A stretch of DNA of 64,000 nucleotides from contig NZ_JBBYXL010000009.1 in NCBI RefSeq assembly GCF_039655865.1, positions 62,001 through 126,000 on the forward strand, in the 5' to 3' direction. Every line of letters starts with the position of its first letter. Positions within the stretch are counted from its first letter, which is position 1. Below, piece after piece: positions 51,992-60,788 of this stretch. This DNA is from Prosthecobacter sp. SYSU 5D2 (GTDB lineage: Bacteria; Verrucomicrobiota; Verrucomicrobiia; Verrucomicrobiales; Verrucomicrobiaceae). The notes beneath the pieces were generated by a model. It saw nothing but the letters and a program-made list of their open reading frames with translations. It was not told the origin of the DNA and did not search any database. The position numbers and the translations under genes were made by a program.

Positions 51992-53254
51992 ATGAACCGC
52001 CGCCATTTTCTCGCCACCGCCCTTGCCGCCACACTGTCCCCCATCGCCGCCCAGACCGGCCGCGCACCGCGCATCATCCTGCGCTCCTCCTGGCAGACGG
52101 TGAACATTGGCGACATCGCCCACACACCCGGCGTGCTCGCCCTTTTGGAAAAGCACCTGCCTGAGGTGGAAGTGCGCCTGTGGCCCAGCAAAGTGGACAA
52201 CGGCGTGGATGAGATGCTGATGAAGCGCTTCCCCAAGCTCATCATCCTGAAAAGAGAAGAGCTCAATCAGGCCTTCGAAGAATGTGATTTCCTGCTCCAC
52301 GGTTCCGGCCCTTCTCTGGTCGCGCAGAAGGACGTGGTGAAATGGAGCGAGGCCACCGGCAAGCCCTACGGCGTCTATGGCATCACCGTCGGTGCCCCGG
52401 GTGCTTCCGCCACCCAACCTGATCCTGACAGCGCCATCGCCAAGACCGTGGACGTGCTCAGCGGTGCCCGGTTTGTCTTCTTCCGCGACACCGTCTCCAT
52501 GGCTCTGGTGAAGAGCCTCGGCTGCACCAGCCCCATCATGGAGTTCGGCCCCGATGGCGCTTTCGCCACCGATCTGCGCGATGATGAAAAGGCCCTCGCT
52601 TTCCTCAACGAGCACGGTTTGGAAGAGGGCAAATTCCTCTGCTGCATCGGCCGCTACCGCATCACGCCCTACTGGAAAATGAAGCCGGGCTACAAATATG
52701 ATGAAGCCAAGCATGCCCGCAATATGGAGATGCGTGAGCATGACCTGGGCCCGCTCCGCCAGGCCATCATCGAGGTGGTGAAGCAGACTGAAATGAAGGT
52801 CCTCCTCTGCCCCGAGGACTCCAGCCAAATGGAGATCAACAAAGAGAACTTCTATGACAAGCTGCCGGAAGATGTGAAGGCCAAGGTCGTGTGGAAGTCC
52901 ACCTACTGGCTCACGGGCGAGGCCCTCAGCACCTATGTGCGCAGCGCCGGCCTCTTTGGTGCAGAGATGCACAGCCCCATCATGTGCATCGGCAACGGCA
53001 TCCCCGCCATCGTCTGCCGCTGGACGGAGCAGACCAGCAAAGGCCTCATGTGGCGCGACATCGGCCTCGGCGAATGGCTCTTCAACATGGATGAAGAGTC
53101 CGAGATCCCCGGCATCGTCCCCGCCGTCGTCGCCATGGCCAAAGACCCCGCCGCCGCCAAAGCCAAAGCCCTCAAAGGCCAGGCCGTGGTGCATGAGCGC
53201 CAGCGCCTGACCATGGAGATCGTCGGCAAGAGCGCGAAGGCGGCGATGGGCTGA
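51992..53254 (+). CDS. Polysaccharide pyruvyl transferase-family protein with Tat-like signal
   Basis: This 420-residue protein has an N-terminus NRRHFLATALAATLSPIAAQ resembling a twin-arginine signal. The body matches the polysaccharide pyruvyl transferase fold: NIGDIAHTPGVLALLEKHLP, DFLLHGSGPSLVAQKDVVKW, GARFVFFRDTVSMALVKSLG and GIPAIVCRWTEQTSKGLMWR. Family members add ketal pyruvate to surface glycans using PEP. Export would separate the enzyme from cytoplasmic PEP, so this one may have another role. The ATG at 51992 gives the signal; it begins 61 bp after the autotransporter-repeat gene and may be co-transcribed. Confidence 0.85.
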   Translation: MNRRHFLATALAATLSPIAAQTGRAPRIILRSSWQTVNIGDIAHTPGVLALLEKHLPEVEVRLWPSKVDNGVDEMLMKRFPKLIILKREELNQAFEECDFLLHGSGPSLVAQKDVVKWSEATGKPYGVYGITVGAPGASATQPDPDSAIAKTVDVLSGARFVFFRDTVSMALVKSLGCTSPIMEFGPDGAFATDLRDDEKALAFLNEHGLEEGKFLCCIGRYRITPYWKMKPGYKYDEAKHARNMEMREHDLGPLRQAIIEVVKQTEMKVLLCPEDSSQMEINKENFYDKLPEDVKAKVVWKSTYWLTGEALSTYVRSAGLFGAEMHSPIMCIGNGIPAIVCRWTEQTSKGLMWRDIGLGEWLFNMDEESEIPGIVPAVVAMAKDPAAAKAKALKGQAVVHERQRLTMEIVGKSAKAAMG

Positions 53255-53273
53255 TTGGGGTAGCGACCCGACC

Positions 53274-53421
53274 CAAGGAGCGGGACTTGCCAAGTCCCGG
53301 CTTCATTCCTCAAGCACCGTCAAAGAAGAGCGGTGATGCGCTCTGCGCTTTCACACGCACACCGGGACGCTTTGCGGCTTCGGCGTCCGGGATACCGGGA
53401 CTTGGCAAGTCCCGCTCCTTG
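53274..53421. repeat. 148-bp element with perfect 27-bp terminal inverted repeats
   Basis: The arms 53274-53300 and 53395-53421 are exact reverse complements over 27 bp. Each arm contains the inner palindrome GGGACTTGCCAAGTCCC. The 94-bp centre has no reading frame of note. It lies between the convergent pyruvyl-transferase gene (stop 53254) and a small membrane-protein gene (stop 53436). The structure fits a MITE-like non-autonomous element or a REP-type repeat. No target-site duplication was obvious. Confidence 0.85.
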
Positions 53422-53435
53422 CGCAGCCGCCCCGC

Positions 53436-53855
53436 TCAACCATCTGGGGCGCTCTTCTTTGTCTCTTTTTTCTCGTCAGTCAGCCGTTGCTTGACCTTCA
53501 TAATGCGGTCCACCAAGTCCGGAATTGTTTTGGTTTGCAGGATCCCGGAGACCTCTTCCCGCGTCATGGGCGGGTAAGGCATGGTTTCCACCGGCACCGG
53601 TTTGACGAAGGCTATGTTCCACCAAAAGCATGCAGCCCATACAAACGCCCCAAGATAAAATGCCGTTCCAAGCAGCATCAAAAACTTATGCCAGGCGGAG
53701 CAGCCCCACCTGTCCCGAAGTTTCTGGCGATATTTGCCGCTGAAGATTGCCATGCCTGCAAGGAACAAAAAAACCAGCCCATACCAGGTGGCATAAAAAA
53801 CCATCGTCACGATGGCAATCGCTGCGAGGCAAAGAAGCGCAATGAGGTCCTCCAT
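53436..53855 (-). CDS. Small membrane protein of unknown function
   Basis: This 139-residue protein has hydrophobic segments at about 3-40 (ALLCLAAIAIVTMVFYATW and LVFLFLAGMAIF, two helices) and 56-82 (HKFLMLLGTAFYLGAFVWAA). A charged C-terminal tail follows (REEVSGILQTKTIPDLVDRI, then Lys-rich). No family was recognised. It is the only gene between the 148-bp repeat and the divergent methyltransferase gene. Confidence 0.65.
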   Translation of the reverse strand: MEDLIALLCLAAIAIVTMVFYATWYGLVFLFLAGMAIFSGKYRQKLRDRWGCSAWHKFLMLLGTAFYLGAFVWAACFWWNIAFVKPVPVETMPYPPMTREEVSGILQTKTIPDLVDRIMKVKQRLTDEKKETKKSAPDG

Positions 53856-53966
53856 TCTGTCCCCTTACCATGCCCGCCTTCAACTTTTTGTCCAGAAGCC
53901 CCACATTCCACCCGCACTTGCACTTTCCCCCATCCCGGACGAACTAGGCGGTCCGATTCTTCACCT

Positions 53967-55337
53967 GTGAAACTGCACTACCACCTCATCGCCCAGATCA
54001 TCAGCTCCCTGCGGGACGTCTTTGTGGACCGTCGTTATGCCGACAAGGTGGTGGAGTATGCCTTCAAACGCCACCCGAAGTGGGGCAGCCGGGACCGCAA
54101 GCTCTTCGCCGAGGCGGTTTATGAAATCGTCCGCCACTGGCGCTGGTACTGGTATCTGGCTGGCCAGCCGGATGCCGAGCACACCCAGCGGGAGGCCATC
54201 ACCCCGGAGCGGCTCTGGCACGTCTGGGCCGCCTACTGGATCATGGCCGAAAACGACCTGCCCTTCTTCGATGAAGTGGGCGCCGTCCGGCGCGGTTACA
54301 TCATCGAGCGCTCCAAAGCCGAAGTGCCTGAGGCCATCCGCGCCTCCATTCCCGACTGGATGGATGCGCGCCTGAGCCGCGAACTGGGTGCCGCCTGGCC
54401 CGCCATTCGCGAAACCCTCAATACCCCCGCCTCTGTGTATCTGCGGGTAAATACGCTCAAGACCGAGCGCCGCAGCCTCAAGACCCGCCTCGCCCAGGAA
54501 GGTTTCATCACGGACGGTCTCAAGGACATCCCCACCGTCCTGCATCTGCGCCAGCGGTACAATGTCTTTGGCATGGCCGCATTTAAAGAAGGACTCTTTG
54601 AAGTCCAGGACGCCTCCTCCCAGCGCGTGGCTCCTTTCCTTCAGGTCGAGCCTGGGATGAAGGTGGTGGATGCCTGTGCCGGGGCCGGTGGCAAGACGCT
54701 TCATATCGCCGCGCTCATGCAGAACAAGGGCAAGATCATCGCCCTGGACGTGCATGACTGGAAACTGGCCGAGCTACGCAAACGCGCCGCCCGCGCCGGT
54801 GTGGACGTGGCCGAGACCCGGGTCATCGAAGGCACCAAGACCCTCAAGCGCCTCGCTGGATATGCCGACCGCCTTTTGCTGGACGTGCCCTGCTCCGGCC
54901 TGGGCGTCCTGCGCCGCAATCCTGATGCGAAATGGAAACTCAGTAACGAGGAGATTGATCGCCTCATTATCGAGCAGCAGGACATCCTCACCCGCTACAG
55001 CGCATTGGTGAAGCCAGGCGGCAAAATGGTCTATGCCACCTGCTCCATTCTCCCGGGTGAAAATGAAGACCAGGTGCAAAAGTTCCTCTCCACCCATGGC
55101 GACCAATGGACGCTGGAGGAAGAGATGAAAATCAACCCCGCCGAAACGGGCCACGACGGTTTCTACGCCGCCCGCCTCCTTCGCAAGAAAGAGGAGCCTG
55201 CCGCCCCTGCAGCAGCAGCCGCCGCCACCGCTGAAACGGTCCCCGCGATTGTCGAGAAAGCAGTCCTGCCGCCCGCAGGCCCGGCCTTGGAGGAGCCCAC
55301 CGCACCACCGCCAGCCTCTACTGCGGAAGAAGCTTGA
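53967..55337 (+). CDS. RsmB/RsmF-type rRNA (cytosine-5) methyltransferase
   Basis: In this 456-residue protein, residues about 1-140 are a helical N-domain, shorter than and unlike the NusB domain of RsmB. The Rossmann SAM domain follows: MKVVDACAGAGGKTLHIAAL, IIALDVHDWKLAELRKRAA and LLLDVPCSGLGVLRRNPDAK, with the release Cys309 in PCSG and the catalytic Cys359 in YATCSILPGEN. It methylates a cytosine in 16S rRNA or another RNA. The C-terminal ~45 residues are an Ala/Pro-rich tail. The start is a GTG at 53967; the open frame further upstream only overlaps the antisense membrane-protein gene. Confidence 0.9.
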   Translation: MKLHYHLIAQIISSLRDVFVDRRYADKVVEYAFKRHPKWGSRDRKLFAEAVYEIVRHWRWYWYLAGQPDAEHTQREAITPERLWHVWAAYWIMAENDLPFFDEVGAVRRGYIIERSKAEVPEAIRASIPDWMDARLSRELGAAWPAIRETLNTPASVYLRVNTLKTERRSLKTRLAQEGFITDGLKDIPTVLHLRQRYNVFGMAAFKEGLFEVQDASSQRVAPFLQVEPGMKVVDACAGAGGKTLHIAALMQNKGKIIALDVHDWKLAELRKRAARAGVDVAETRVIEGTKTLKRLAGYADRLLLDVPCSGLGVLRRNPDAKWKLSNEEIDRLIIEQQDILTRYSALVKPGGKMVYATCSILPGENEDQVQKFLSTHGDQWTLEEEMKINPAETGHDGFYAARLLRKKEEPAAPAAAAAATAETVPAIVEKAVLPPAGPALEEPTAPPPASTAEEA

Positions 55338-55395
55338 GTTCCCTGCTGAAATCACCGCAGAATCGCCCCGGTCATCACGTTAATTGTCTCCTTCC

Positions 55396-56202
55396 ATGAA
55401 AGCCATCTTCCTCCCGCTTCTCGCCCTCGGTGCCATTGCCGCCTTTGCCTTCGCTGCCGATCCCGCTTCCGCACCGCCGCTGAAGGTCCTCATGATCACC
55501 GGCGGCTGCTGCCACGATTACGAGAACCAGAAGATGATCCTGGCGGAAGGCCTCAGCGCCCGTGCCAATGTGGAATTCACCATCGTCCATGAAGAAGGAC
55601 CGGCTGGCAAAAAGGACAAGACCCACAAGATCAGCATTTATGAAAAGGAAGACTGGGCCAAAGGCTACGATGTGATCCTTCACAACGAATGCTTCGGCGG
55701 CATCACTGATGACGCCTTTGTCAACCGCATCGCCAAGGCCCATCATGACGGCGTGCCTGCCGTGATGCTGCACTGCTCCACCCACAGCTATCGCGCCGCC
55801 ACCACGGATGAATGGCGCAAGTGCATCGGCCAGACGTCCATGAGCCACGAAAAGAACCGTGACCTTCTGGTCAAAAACGTCGCCCCAGAGCATCCCGTCA
55901 TGAAGGGCTTCCCCATGGAGTGGAACAACCCCAAGGATGAGCTTTATAAGAACGACAAGCTCTGGGAAAACTTCGTCCCCCTGGCCAAGGCCTTCGGTGA
56001 AGACACCCAAAAGGACCACTTCCTCGTCTGGGTGAACACATACGGAAAAGGCAAGGTCTTCGGCACCACCATGGGCCATGGCAACGATACCATGAGCTCC
56101 CCCGTCTTCCTGGACCTCGTCGCCCGCGGTCTCCTCTGGTCGGCTGACAAGCTCACCGACGAAGGCAAGCCTGCCGCCGGTTACGAGTCCAAGCAGAAGT
56201 AA
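55396..56202 (+). CDS. Secreted ThuA-domain protein
   Basis: This 268-residue protein has a signal peptide (LPLLALGAIAAFAFAADP) and a ThuA/glutamine-amidotransferase-like fold: LKVLMITGGCCHDYENQKMI, YDVILHNECFGGITDDAFVN, GVPAVMLHCSTHSYRA, FPMEWNNPKDELYKND and VWVNTYGKGKVFGTTMGHGN. ThuA proteins take part in trehalose and other sugar catabolism and are abundant as secreted forms in PVC bacteria. The substrate is unknown. The ATG at 55396 is directly before the signal. Confidence 0.92.
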   Translation: MKAIFLPLLALGAIAAFAFAADPASAPPLKVLMITGGCCHDYENQKMILAEGLSARANVEFTIVHEEGPAGKKDKTHKISIYEKEDWAKGYDVILHNECFGGITDDAFVNRIAKAHHDGVPAVMLHCSTHSYRAATTDEWRKCIGQTSMSHEKNRDLLVKNVAPEHPVMKGFPMEWNNPKDELYKNDKLWENFVPLAKAFGEDTQKDHFLVWVNTYGKGKVFGTTMGHGNDTMSSPVFLDLVARGLLWSADKLTDEGKPAAGYESKQK

Positions 56203-56305
56203 GCCGTAACCATGATGGCCCGCCGCGCGCCTGGGCGGCAAGGGCCTAAGCCGCCGCGAAGGCCCGGATTTTCATTGCGCAAGCCCCACCTAAATTGAAC
56301 GCGGA

Positions 56306-57004
56306 TTACCGTGCCTTCGCTCCCCGCTCGTCTTTTTCGACGACGCCGTCGCGCAGGCGGATGATGCGGGTGCAACGCTCCACCATGCGCTCGTCATGGG
56401 TGACGAAGACGAGGGTTTTCCCCTGCTGGTTCAGTTCGTCAAAGAGGGCCAGGATCTCCTGGCCGGACTTGGAATCCAGGTTTCCGGTGGCCTCATCGGC
56501 CAGGATCATCAGCGGGCTATTGGACAGGGCGCGGGCGATGGCCACACGCTGCTGCTGGCCGCCGGACAGCTCATTAGGCTTGTGATAAAGGCGGTGGCCC
56601 AGGCCCACCTGGGTGGCCAGCTTTTCGGCCACCTGGCGCATGTGCGCATCATCGGCACCTCCATAGTACATGGGGACGGAGATATTCTCCACCACGGTGA
56701 GCTGCTGGATGAGGTTGTAGCTCTGGAAGATGAACCCGAGGTTCCGGTTCCGCGCGGCGGAGAGGTCATCATCATTGAGTGTGGCCACATTCTCCCCGCC
56801 CAGGAAGTAATCTCCGCTGGTGGGCTGGTCCAGGCAGCCGAGGACATTGAGCAGGGTGGACTTGCCACAGCCGGAGGGCCCCATGATGCAGACGTACTCA
56901 CCGGGGTGGATGTCAAAGGACACCCCCTGGAGCACGTGGCTCAGGACATCGCCCATCTGGTAAGACTTGCGGATGTCCCGCAGGCTGATGATCGGCTCAG
57001 ACAT
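56306..57004 (-). CDS. MacB/LolD-type ABC transporter ATPase
   Basis: This 232-residue ATPase has Walker [21 protein letters not shown]-loop [17 protein letters not shown], signature [20 protein letters not shown], Walker [18 protein letters not shown] and [10 protein letters not shown]. This is the MacB/LolD/FtsE subgroup that drives mechanotransmission in tripartite efflux. It starts 5 bp after the adaptor gene and is last in the TolC-adaptor-ATPase operon. The FtsX-like permease expected next is missing; the next gene is ThuA on the other strand. Confidence 0.93.
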   Translation of the reverse strand: MSEPIISLRDIRKSYQMGDVLSHVLQGVSFDIHPGEYVCIMGPSGCGKSTLLNVLGCLDQPTSGDYFLGGENVATLNDDDLSAARNRNLGFIFQSYNLIQQLTVVENISVPMYYGGADDAHMRQVAEKLATQVGLGHRLYHKPNELSGGQQQRVAIARALSNSPLMILADEATGNLDSKSGQEILALFDELNQQGKTLVFVTHDERMVERCTRIIRLRDGVVEKDERGAKAR

Positions 57005-57009
57005 GGGGC

Positions 57010-58836
57010 TTACTTGACGATGGCCACATCCTTCGGCTTGGGCTTGCCCTGGCCTTTAGGTTTGGCCGGGGCCACGACTTCTTCCTCAGCCATGCCGGGG
57101 GCGGCAGGTCCGGAGGCGCCGTTTTCAGGAATCAGCTTTTTCGGCAGTGACAGGGCCACCATCTCCCCCAGGTTCAGGCCGTCGCGCACTTCGATGAATT
57201 CATCATTGAAGAGGCCCGTCTTCACGGAGCGGCGCTCCAGCGCACCACCGGCGGTGACATAGCAGTAGTGGTTGTCGTTCTCCACTTCGATGCTCTGGAC
57301 GGGCACAAACATGACATCGGCAAGCTGGTTCACCAGAATCTCCGCCTTGGCGTTCATGCCGGGTTTCATCCACGGATGCGTGCCCAGGATGTGGACGGAG
57401 GCGGGATAGACTTTTAAATTGGGTGTGTAACGGCTGCTGCTGGAATCTGGCAGCACGGCCAGTTCCGCCACACGGCCTTCCAGGACGACGCCAGGCTCGG
57501 CATCCACCTTGATGAGCACCGGCTGGCCGATGCGGACCTTTTTCACCTGGGATTCGTGGATGTTCACATGCACGCCCATCTGGGACATGTTGGGGATGGT
57601 GAGCACCGTCTGGCGGAAGCGCACGCTGACGCCTTCCTCAATGGACTCATTGTACCGGGAGGAGGCGCTGGCATTCAGGTTGCCGTAAGCGACGAGGCCG
57701 GGCTGCACGGCCCGCATCATGCAGGCCTTGAGCTGGCGCTCGAGATCCTCTTTTTTGGCCAGCTCCATTTCATAGCGGCGCTTGGCGGTGGTGAAGCGGG
57801 TCTCCGCCTGGGCCATCTTGGAGCGGTTGGCGCGGACGGTGCGCTGCAGCTTGGTCAGGCTCTCACGGTAGCCGGAGAGGAGCTGGGCGCACATTTTGGA
57901 GAATGCGTATTTTTTGAACAGGGCCAGCTCCGTCTCTGCGGTCTTCACGGCCAGGGACACTTTTTCAAAGTTCACCTGGTCATTTTCAAGCTGGGTCTTG
58001 GAGATGAAATCGCGTGCAGCCAGGCGCTGGGAGGCTTCCACCTTCTGCTTGGACACGGCCATTTCAGATTTCCGCAGAAGCAGCTCGTCCTCCAGCTTGC
58101 GCAGCATCTGCTGGGCCTCGCCATCACCGCCGGTCTCCCCTTCCAGGAAGGGTGAGAAGTCAATGCGGTCAGAGGCGGACTTGCCGATGGTCTGCTTGAG
58201 AAGGTCGCCTTCCTCAGATTTGGCGGCCCCGACCGTGCTGACGTCCGTCCCAGCTTCAAGCTGCGCATTGGCCTGGGATTCCAGGGTATCCGCAAATTTG
58301 TCAAACTCCTCGGCATCTTTGGGAAGCTGGCTGACGGCGAGGATCTTGTCAGTGAGCTTGCTGCCGAGGTATTTTTCAAAGTCCATCAGGGCAAAGATGG
58401 CCGTTTCCTTCATGTCGCGGACCAGGCTCTGGTTTTCACTGCGCTGGATCTCACGCCCTTCATCGGCATCAATGTAGGCGGCAACGGTGCTCTGAAACTG
58501 GATTTCATGGTCCTGGATGCGGCTCTTCAGATCCGTGTTATCCAGCTCAACAAGCACCTTTCCTTCCTTCACATCCTCCTCGGTGACCATGTAGCCTTCC
58601 GGGATGATGCTGAGGATCTTGGTCGGAGTTTCGATCTCGGACTTCAGCTCCAGGTTCTGCAGGGCACGGATCTCCCCGCCCTGGAGGACGTTGATGGAAA
58701 GAGCGCCTTTCTGCACGGTGAAGGTAGGCAGGTCCTCCCCCTGGCTGGCAGAGCCAGACATGAAATAGCTGCCTGCCGCGATGACCGCCACAGCCGCCCC
58801 TCCATAGATCCAGATTTTTGACTTCCCCTTTTTCAT
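57010..58836 (-). CDS. Long periplasmic adaptor (membrane-fusion) protein of an efflux system
   Basis: This 608-residue protein has an N-terminal anchor at about 8-23 (WIYGGAAVAVIAAGSYFM). The lipoyl/barrel parts show FTVQKGALSINVLQGGEIRA and VKEGKVLVELDNTDLKSRIQ. A coiled-coil hairpin lies at about 250-380 (LLRKSEMAVSKQKVEASQRL, LERQLKACMMRAVQPGLVAYG), and the C-terminal beta parts show VRIGQPVLIKVDAEPGVVLE and GMNAKAEILVNQLADVMFVP. It would connect the inner-membrane pump to TolC. At 608 residues it is far longer than usual (about 380-420), with an extra ~150-residue segment at about 115-260. Its ATG overlaps the TolC stop (ATGA). Confidence 0.9.
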   Translation of the reverse strand: MKKGKSKIWIYGGAAVAVIAAGSYFMSGSASQGEDLPTFTVQKGALSINVLQGGEIRALQNLELKSEIETPTKILSIIPEGYMVTEEDVKEGKVLVELDNTDLKSRIQDHEIQFQSTVAAYIDADEGREIQRSENQSLVRDMKETAIFALMDFEKYLGSKLTDKILAVSQLPKDAEEFDKFADTLESQANAQLEAGTDVSTVGAAKSEEGDLLKQTIGKSASDRIDFSPFLEGETGGDGEAQQMLRKLEDELLLRKSEMAVSKQKVEASQRLAARDFISKTQLENDQVNFEKVSLAVKTAETELALFKKYAFSKMCAQLLSGYRESLTKLQRTVRANRSKMAQAETRFTTAKRRYEMELAKKEDLERQLKACMMRAVQPGLVAYGNLNASASSRYNESIEEGVSVRFRQTVLTIPNMSQMGVHVNIHESQVKKVRIGQPVLIKVDAEPGVVLEGRVAELAVLPDSSSSRYTPNLKVYPASVHILGTHPWMKPGMNAKAEILVNQLADVMFVPVQSIEVENDNHYCYVTAGGALERRSVKTGLFNDEFIEVRDGLNLGEMVALSLPKKLIPENGASGPAAPGMAEEEVVAPAKPKGQGKPKPKDVAIVK

Positions 58837-60536
58837 GACTCTCCCTTCGGTTTTTCTTTGTTCAATACGTCCACCCACGTGCCGTCTTTCTCGATATATA
58901 AGACGCCCATGTCACTCCAGAGCTGCAAGCGGGCGATGACGTGATCAATCAGGGTGGAGACAACAAGGTCACGGGCGACGATGAGACGGTCCTGGGATTC
59001 CACGATGTCACGTGCGGTCCCCTGCCCTTCCTCCATCAGCGCCTCTTCGATCTCCAGACGTTTTTGAGACAGGGCGAGGCCCTTCTGCGCCAGGTCATAC
59101 TGCTTCCGCGCCACCTGCAGTCCGCGCCAGTCACTGCGGATGGTGCTGCGCAGCTCCTCCTCCGCCAGCTCCAGCTCCCGCTGCGCCCTCTGCTCGGCGA
59201 TCTGGGCAGAGCGCAGGAAATTGCGCTCCGGCTTGGTGTTCAAGTTCAGGTCCACATCCAGCCCGGCGGAATAACGCCGCTGGCTGGGATTCAGCTCCAG
59301 GCCGGGGTTGTTGGTCGGCGTGCCGATCTGGTAGCTGGTCAGCGCATTCAGGGTGGGCAGCGTGTTTTGATGGGCTATTTTGACCCGGCGGCTGGTGTCC
59401 TGCACGCGGTCACGCTCATTATAAATGTCCAGCCGGGTGATGAGGGCGGTGTCCAGCACCTGGTCCAGAGTGCCATGGGGATCAATGACCTGGAGCTTGT
59501 CCAGCTCGTTCTTGGCCAGCACAATGCGCTCGTTCACCGGGAGGCCAAGGGAGATTTTCAGGTTGTCGAGCTGCTCTTCGTAATTGCGGATGGCATTGAT
59601 CCAGTTGCGCTCATAGGTGATCTGGCCCTGCTCAATCTGCTTGAGGCCGGACTGGGAGCGCAGGTTGGCCGCGGCCAGGGCAGTTTCACGTTCAATGGAA
59701 ACCAGGGCCGCCTTGTAGGCGATGAAGCGGTTGCGCGCCGCCTCACGGGCCTGCACCACGCGGAAATACTGCGTGGCGATGCTGACGGTGAAGTCCTTCC
59801 GGTACTGGGTGAAGTCCCGGATGGCATACAGCACATCCCGTTCATCCTGGCGCAGCGGCTCCGTGGTGGCCAGCACACCGGCTCCGCGCAGGAGCGGCTG
59901 GCTCAGGGAGACGGCCGCGCGGGAGTCGCTAAAATTACGCACGCCGCCAGTGAAGAAGCGGGTGAAGTCCGTGGTCAGGTCCATGGCCACCCGTGCGCCG
60001 GTCTTCATCAGGTAGTCAAAGGCCAGGCCGCCATCCGAGGTCAGTGTGGAGGTGCGGACAAAGTTGTTCACCCCGGACTGCACCTGCGTTTCTGTAAAGG
60101 CTCCGCCGCCGCCGCCATCTACAATGGGGCCGAACTGCTGGCGGGTCAGGGTGAGATCCAGTGCGCTGAGGTAAACCAGCTCCTTGCGGGCCAGGTAGGC
60201 GCGGTTGCGGTGCACGGCAAAATCCAGCGCATCCGGCAGGCTGACCACGCGCGCGCCTTTTTCAATATAAGCCCGGTCTCCCAGGAAATCGGCGGTCTCG
60301 GCGCTTTTGATCAGTGTATCCAGCCTCACCGGCGGCGGCGGCGTGATGCTGAGCAGCGTGTCATCCTGCGATCCTTCCACGAACTGTGACTTTTTCCCGA
60401 TGATGCCAAACACCTCCCCGTCCGCCCACTTTTTGTAGAAACCCTGCGAACAGCCGGACAGCAGACACACACTCACCATGGCAACGGCACACTGGGGGCG
60501 GGAAAAAATGCTGTGGAATAAGGCTGTTTGCATCAT
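58833..60536 (-). CDS. TolC-family outer-membrane efflux lipoprotein
   Basis: This 567-residue protein has a lipoprotein signal (AMVSVCLLSGCSQGF, Cys at about residue 28). Two related TolC halves follow: the first at about 100-310 with a Gly-rich insert (VDGGGGGAFTETQVQ), the second at about 330-560 with AQRELELAEEELRSTIRSDW and VARKQYDLAQKGLALSQKRL, the long alpha-barrel helices. It is the outer-membrane duct of the efflux system. The ATG at 60536 (MMQTALF) is chosen because it puts the lipobox at the expected distance; an open frame continues upstream without signal character. It overlaps the adaptor start by 4 bp. Confidence 0.9.
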   Translation of the reverse strand: MMQTALFHSIFSRPQCAVAMVSVCLLSGCSQGFYKKWADGEVFGIIGKKSQFVEGSQDDTLLSITPPPPVRLDTLIKSAETADFLGDRAYIEKGARVVSLPDALDFAVHRNRAYLARKELVYLSALDLTLTRQQFGPIVDGGGGGAFTETQVQSGVNNFVRTSTLTSDGGLAFDYLMKTGARVAMDLTTDFTRFFTGGVRNFSDSRAAVSLSQPLLRGAGVLATTEPLRQDERDVLYAIRDFTQYRKDFTVSIATQYFRVVQAREAARNRFIAYKAALVSIERETALAAANLRSQSGLKQIEQGQITYERNWINAIRNYEEQLDNLKISLGLPVNERIVLAKNELDKLQVIDPHGTLDQVLDTALITRLDIYNERDRVQDTSRRVKIAHQNTLPTLNALTSYQIGTPTNNPGLELNPSQRRYSAGLDVDLNLNTKPERNFLRSAQIAEQRAQRELELAEEELRSTIRSDWRGLQVARKQYDLAQKGLALSQKRLEIEEALMEEGQGTARDIVESQDRLIVARDLVVSTLIDHVIARLQLWSDMGVLYIEKDGTWVDVLNKEKPKGES

Positions 60537-60788
60537 GAGGATCGAATCCGTTACGTAAGGTTGTGCAACGGACGGAGGTTGGGGGGGCTGACAAAACGCT
60601 CCCACATGCCTCCATCTATCAACGGATGTTAATAAGCATACAGCCGGTGTTTTCTTCAAAATCTCTTTAGCCTGGCCCGCCGTCCTCTTTTTTTCCGCAA
60701 CTTCCCACCCCATCCTCGCGTTCAACCGCGCCCGCCGGTCTTTCAAATACCCGTTGCCACCCCAGACCGAGGCCTTACACTCACTCTC

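Noticed and set aside
50833-52266. Long minus-strand open frames under the autotransporter-repeat gene
   Set aside because: They arise from the Gly/Thr/Ser-rich repeat codons read in reverse; the plus strand has a signal peptide, strand repeats and a PEP-CTERM end.
53487-53966. N-terminal extension of the rRNA methyltransferase frame
   Set aside because: It overlaps the antisense membrane-protein gene and is Pro/His/Cys-rich; the methyltransferase fold begins at the GTG at 53967.
56203-56305. Remnant of a MacB permease gene after the ATPase
   Set aside because: The 103-bp gap has no recognisable coding remnant of a permease, only GC-rich short inverted repeats.
58941-60389. A 482-codon plus-strand open frame opposite TolC
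   Set aside because: No signal, domain or ribosome site. The minus-strand TolC frame is supported by its operon structure and helical repeats.
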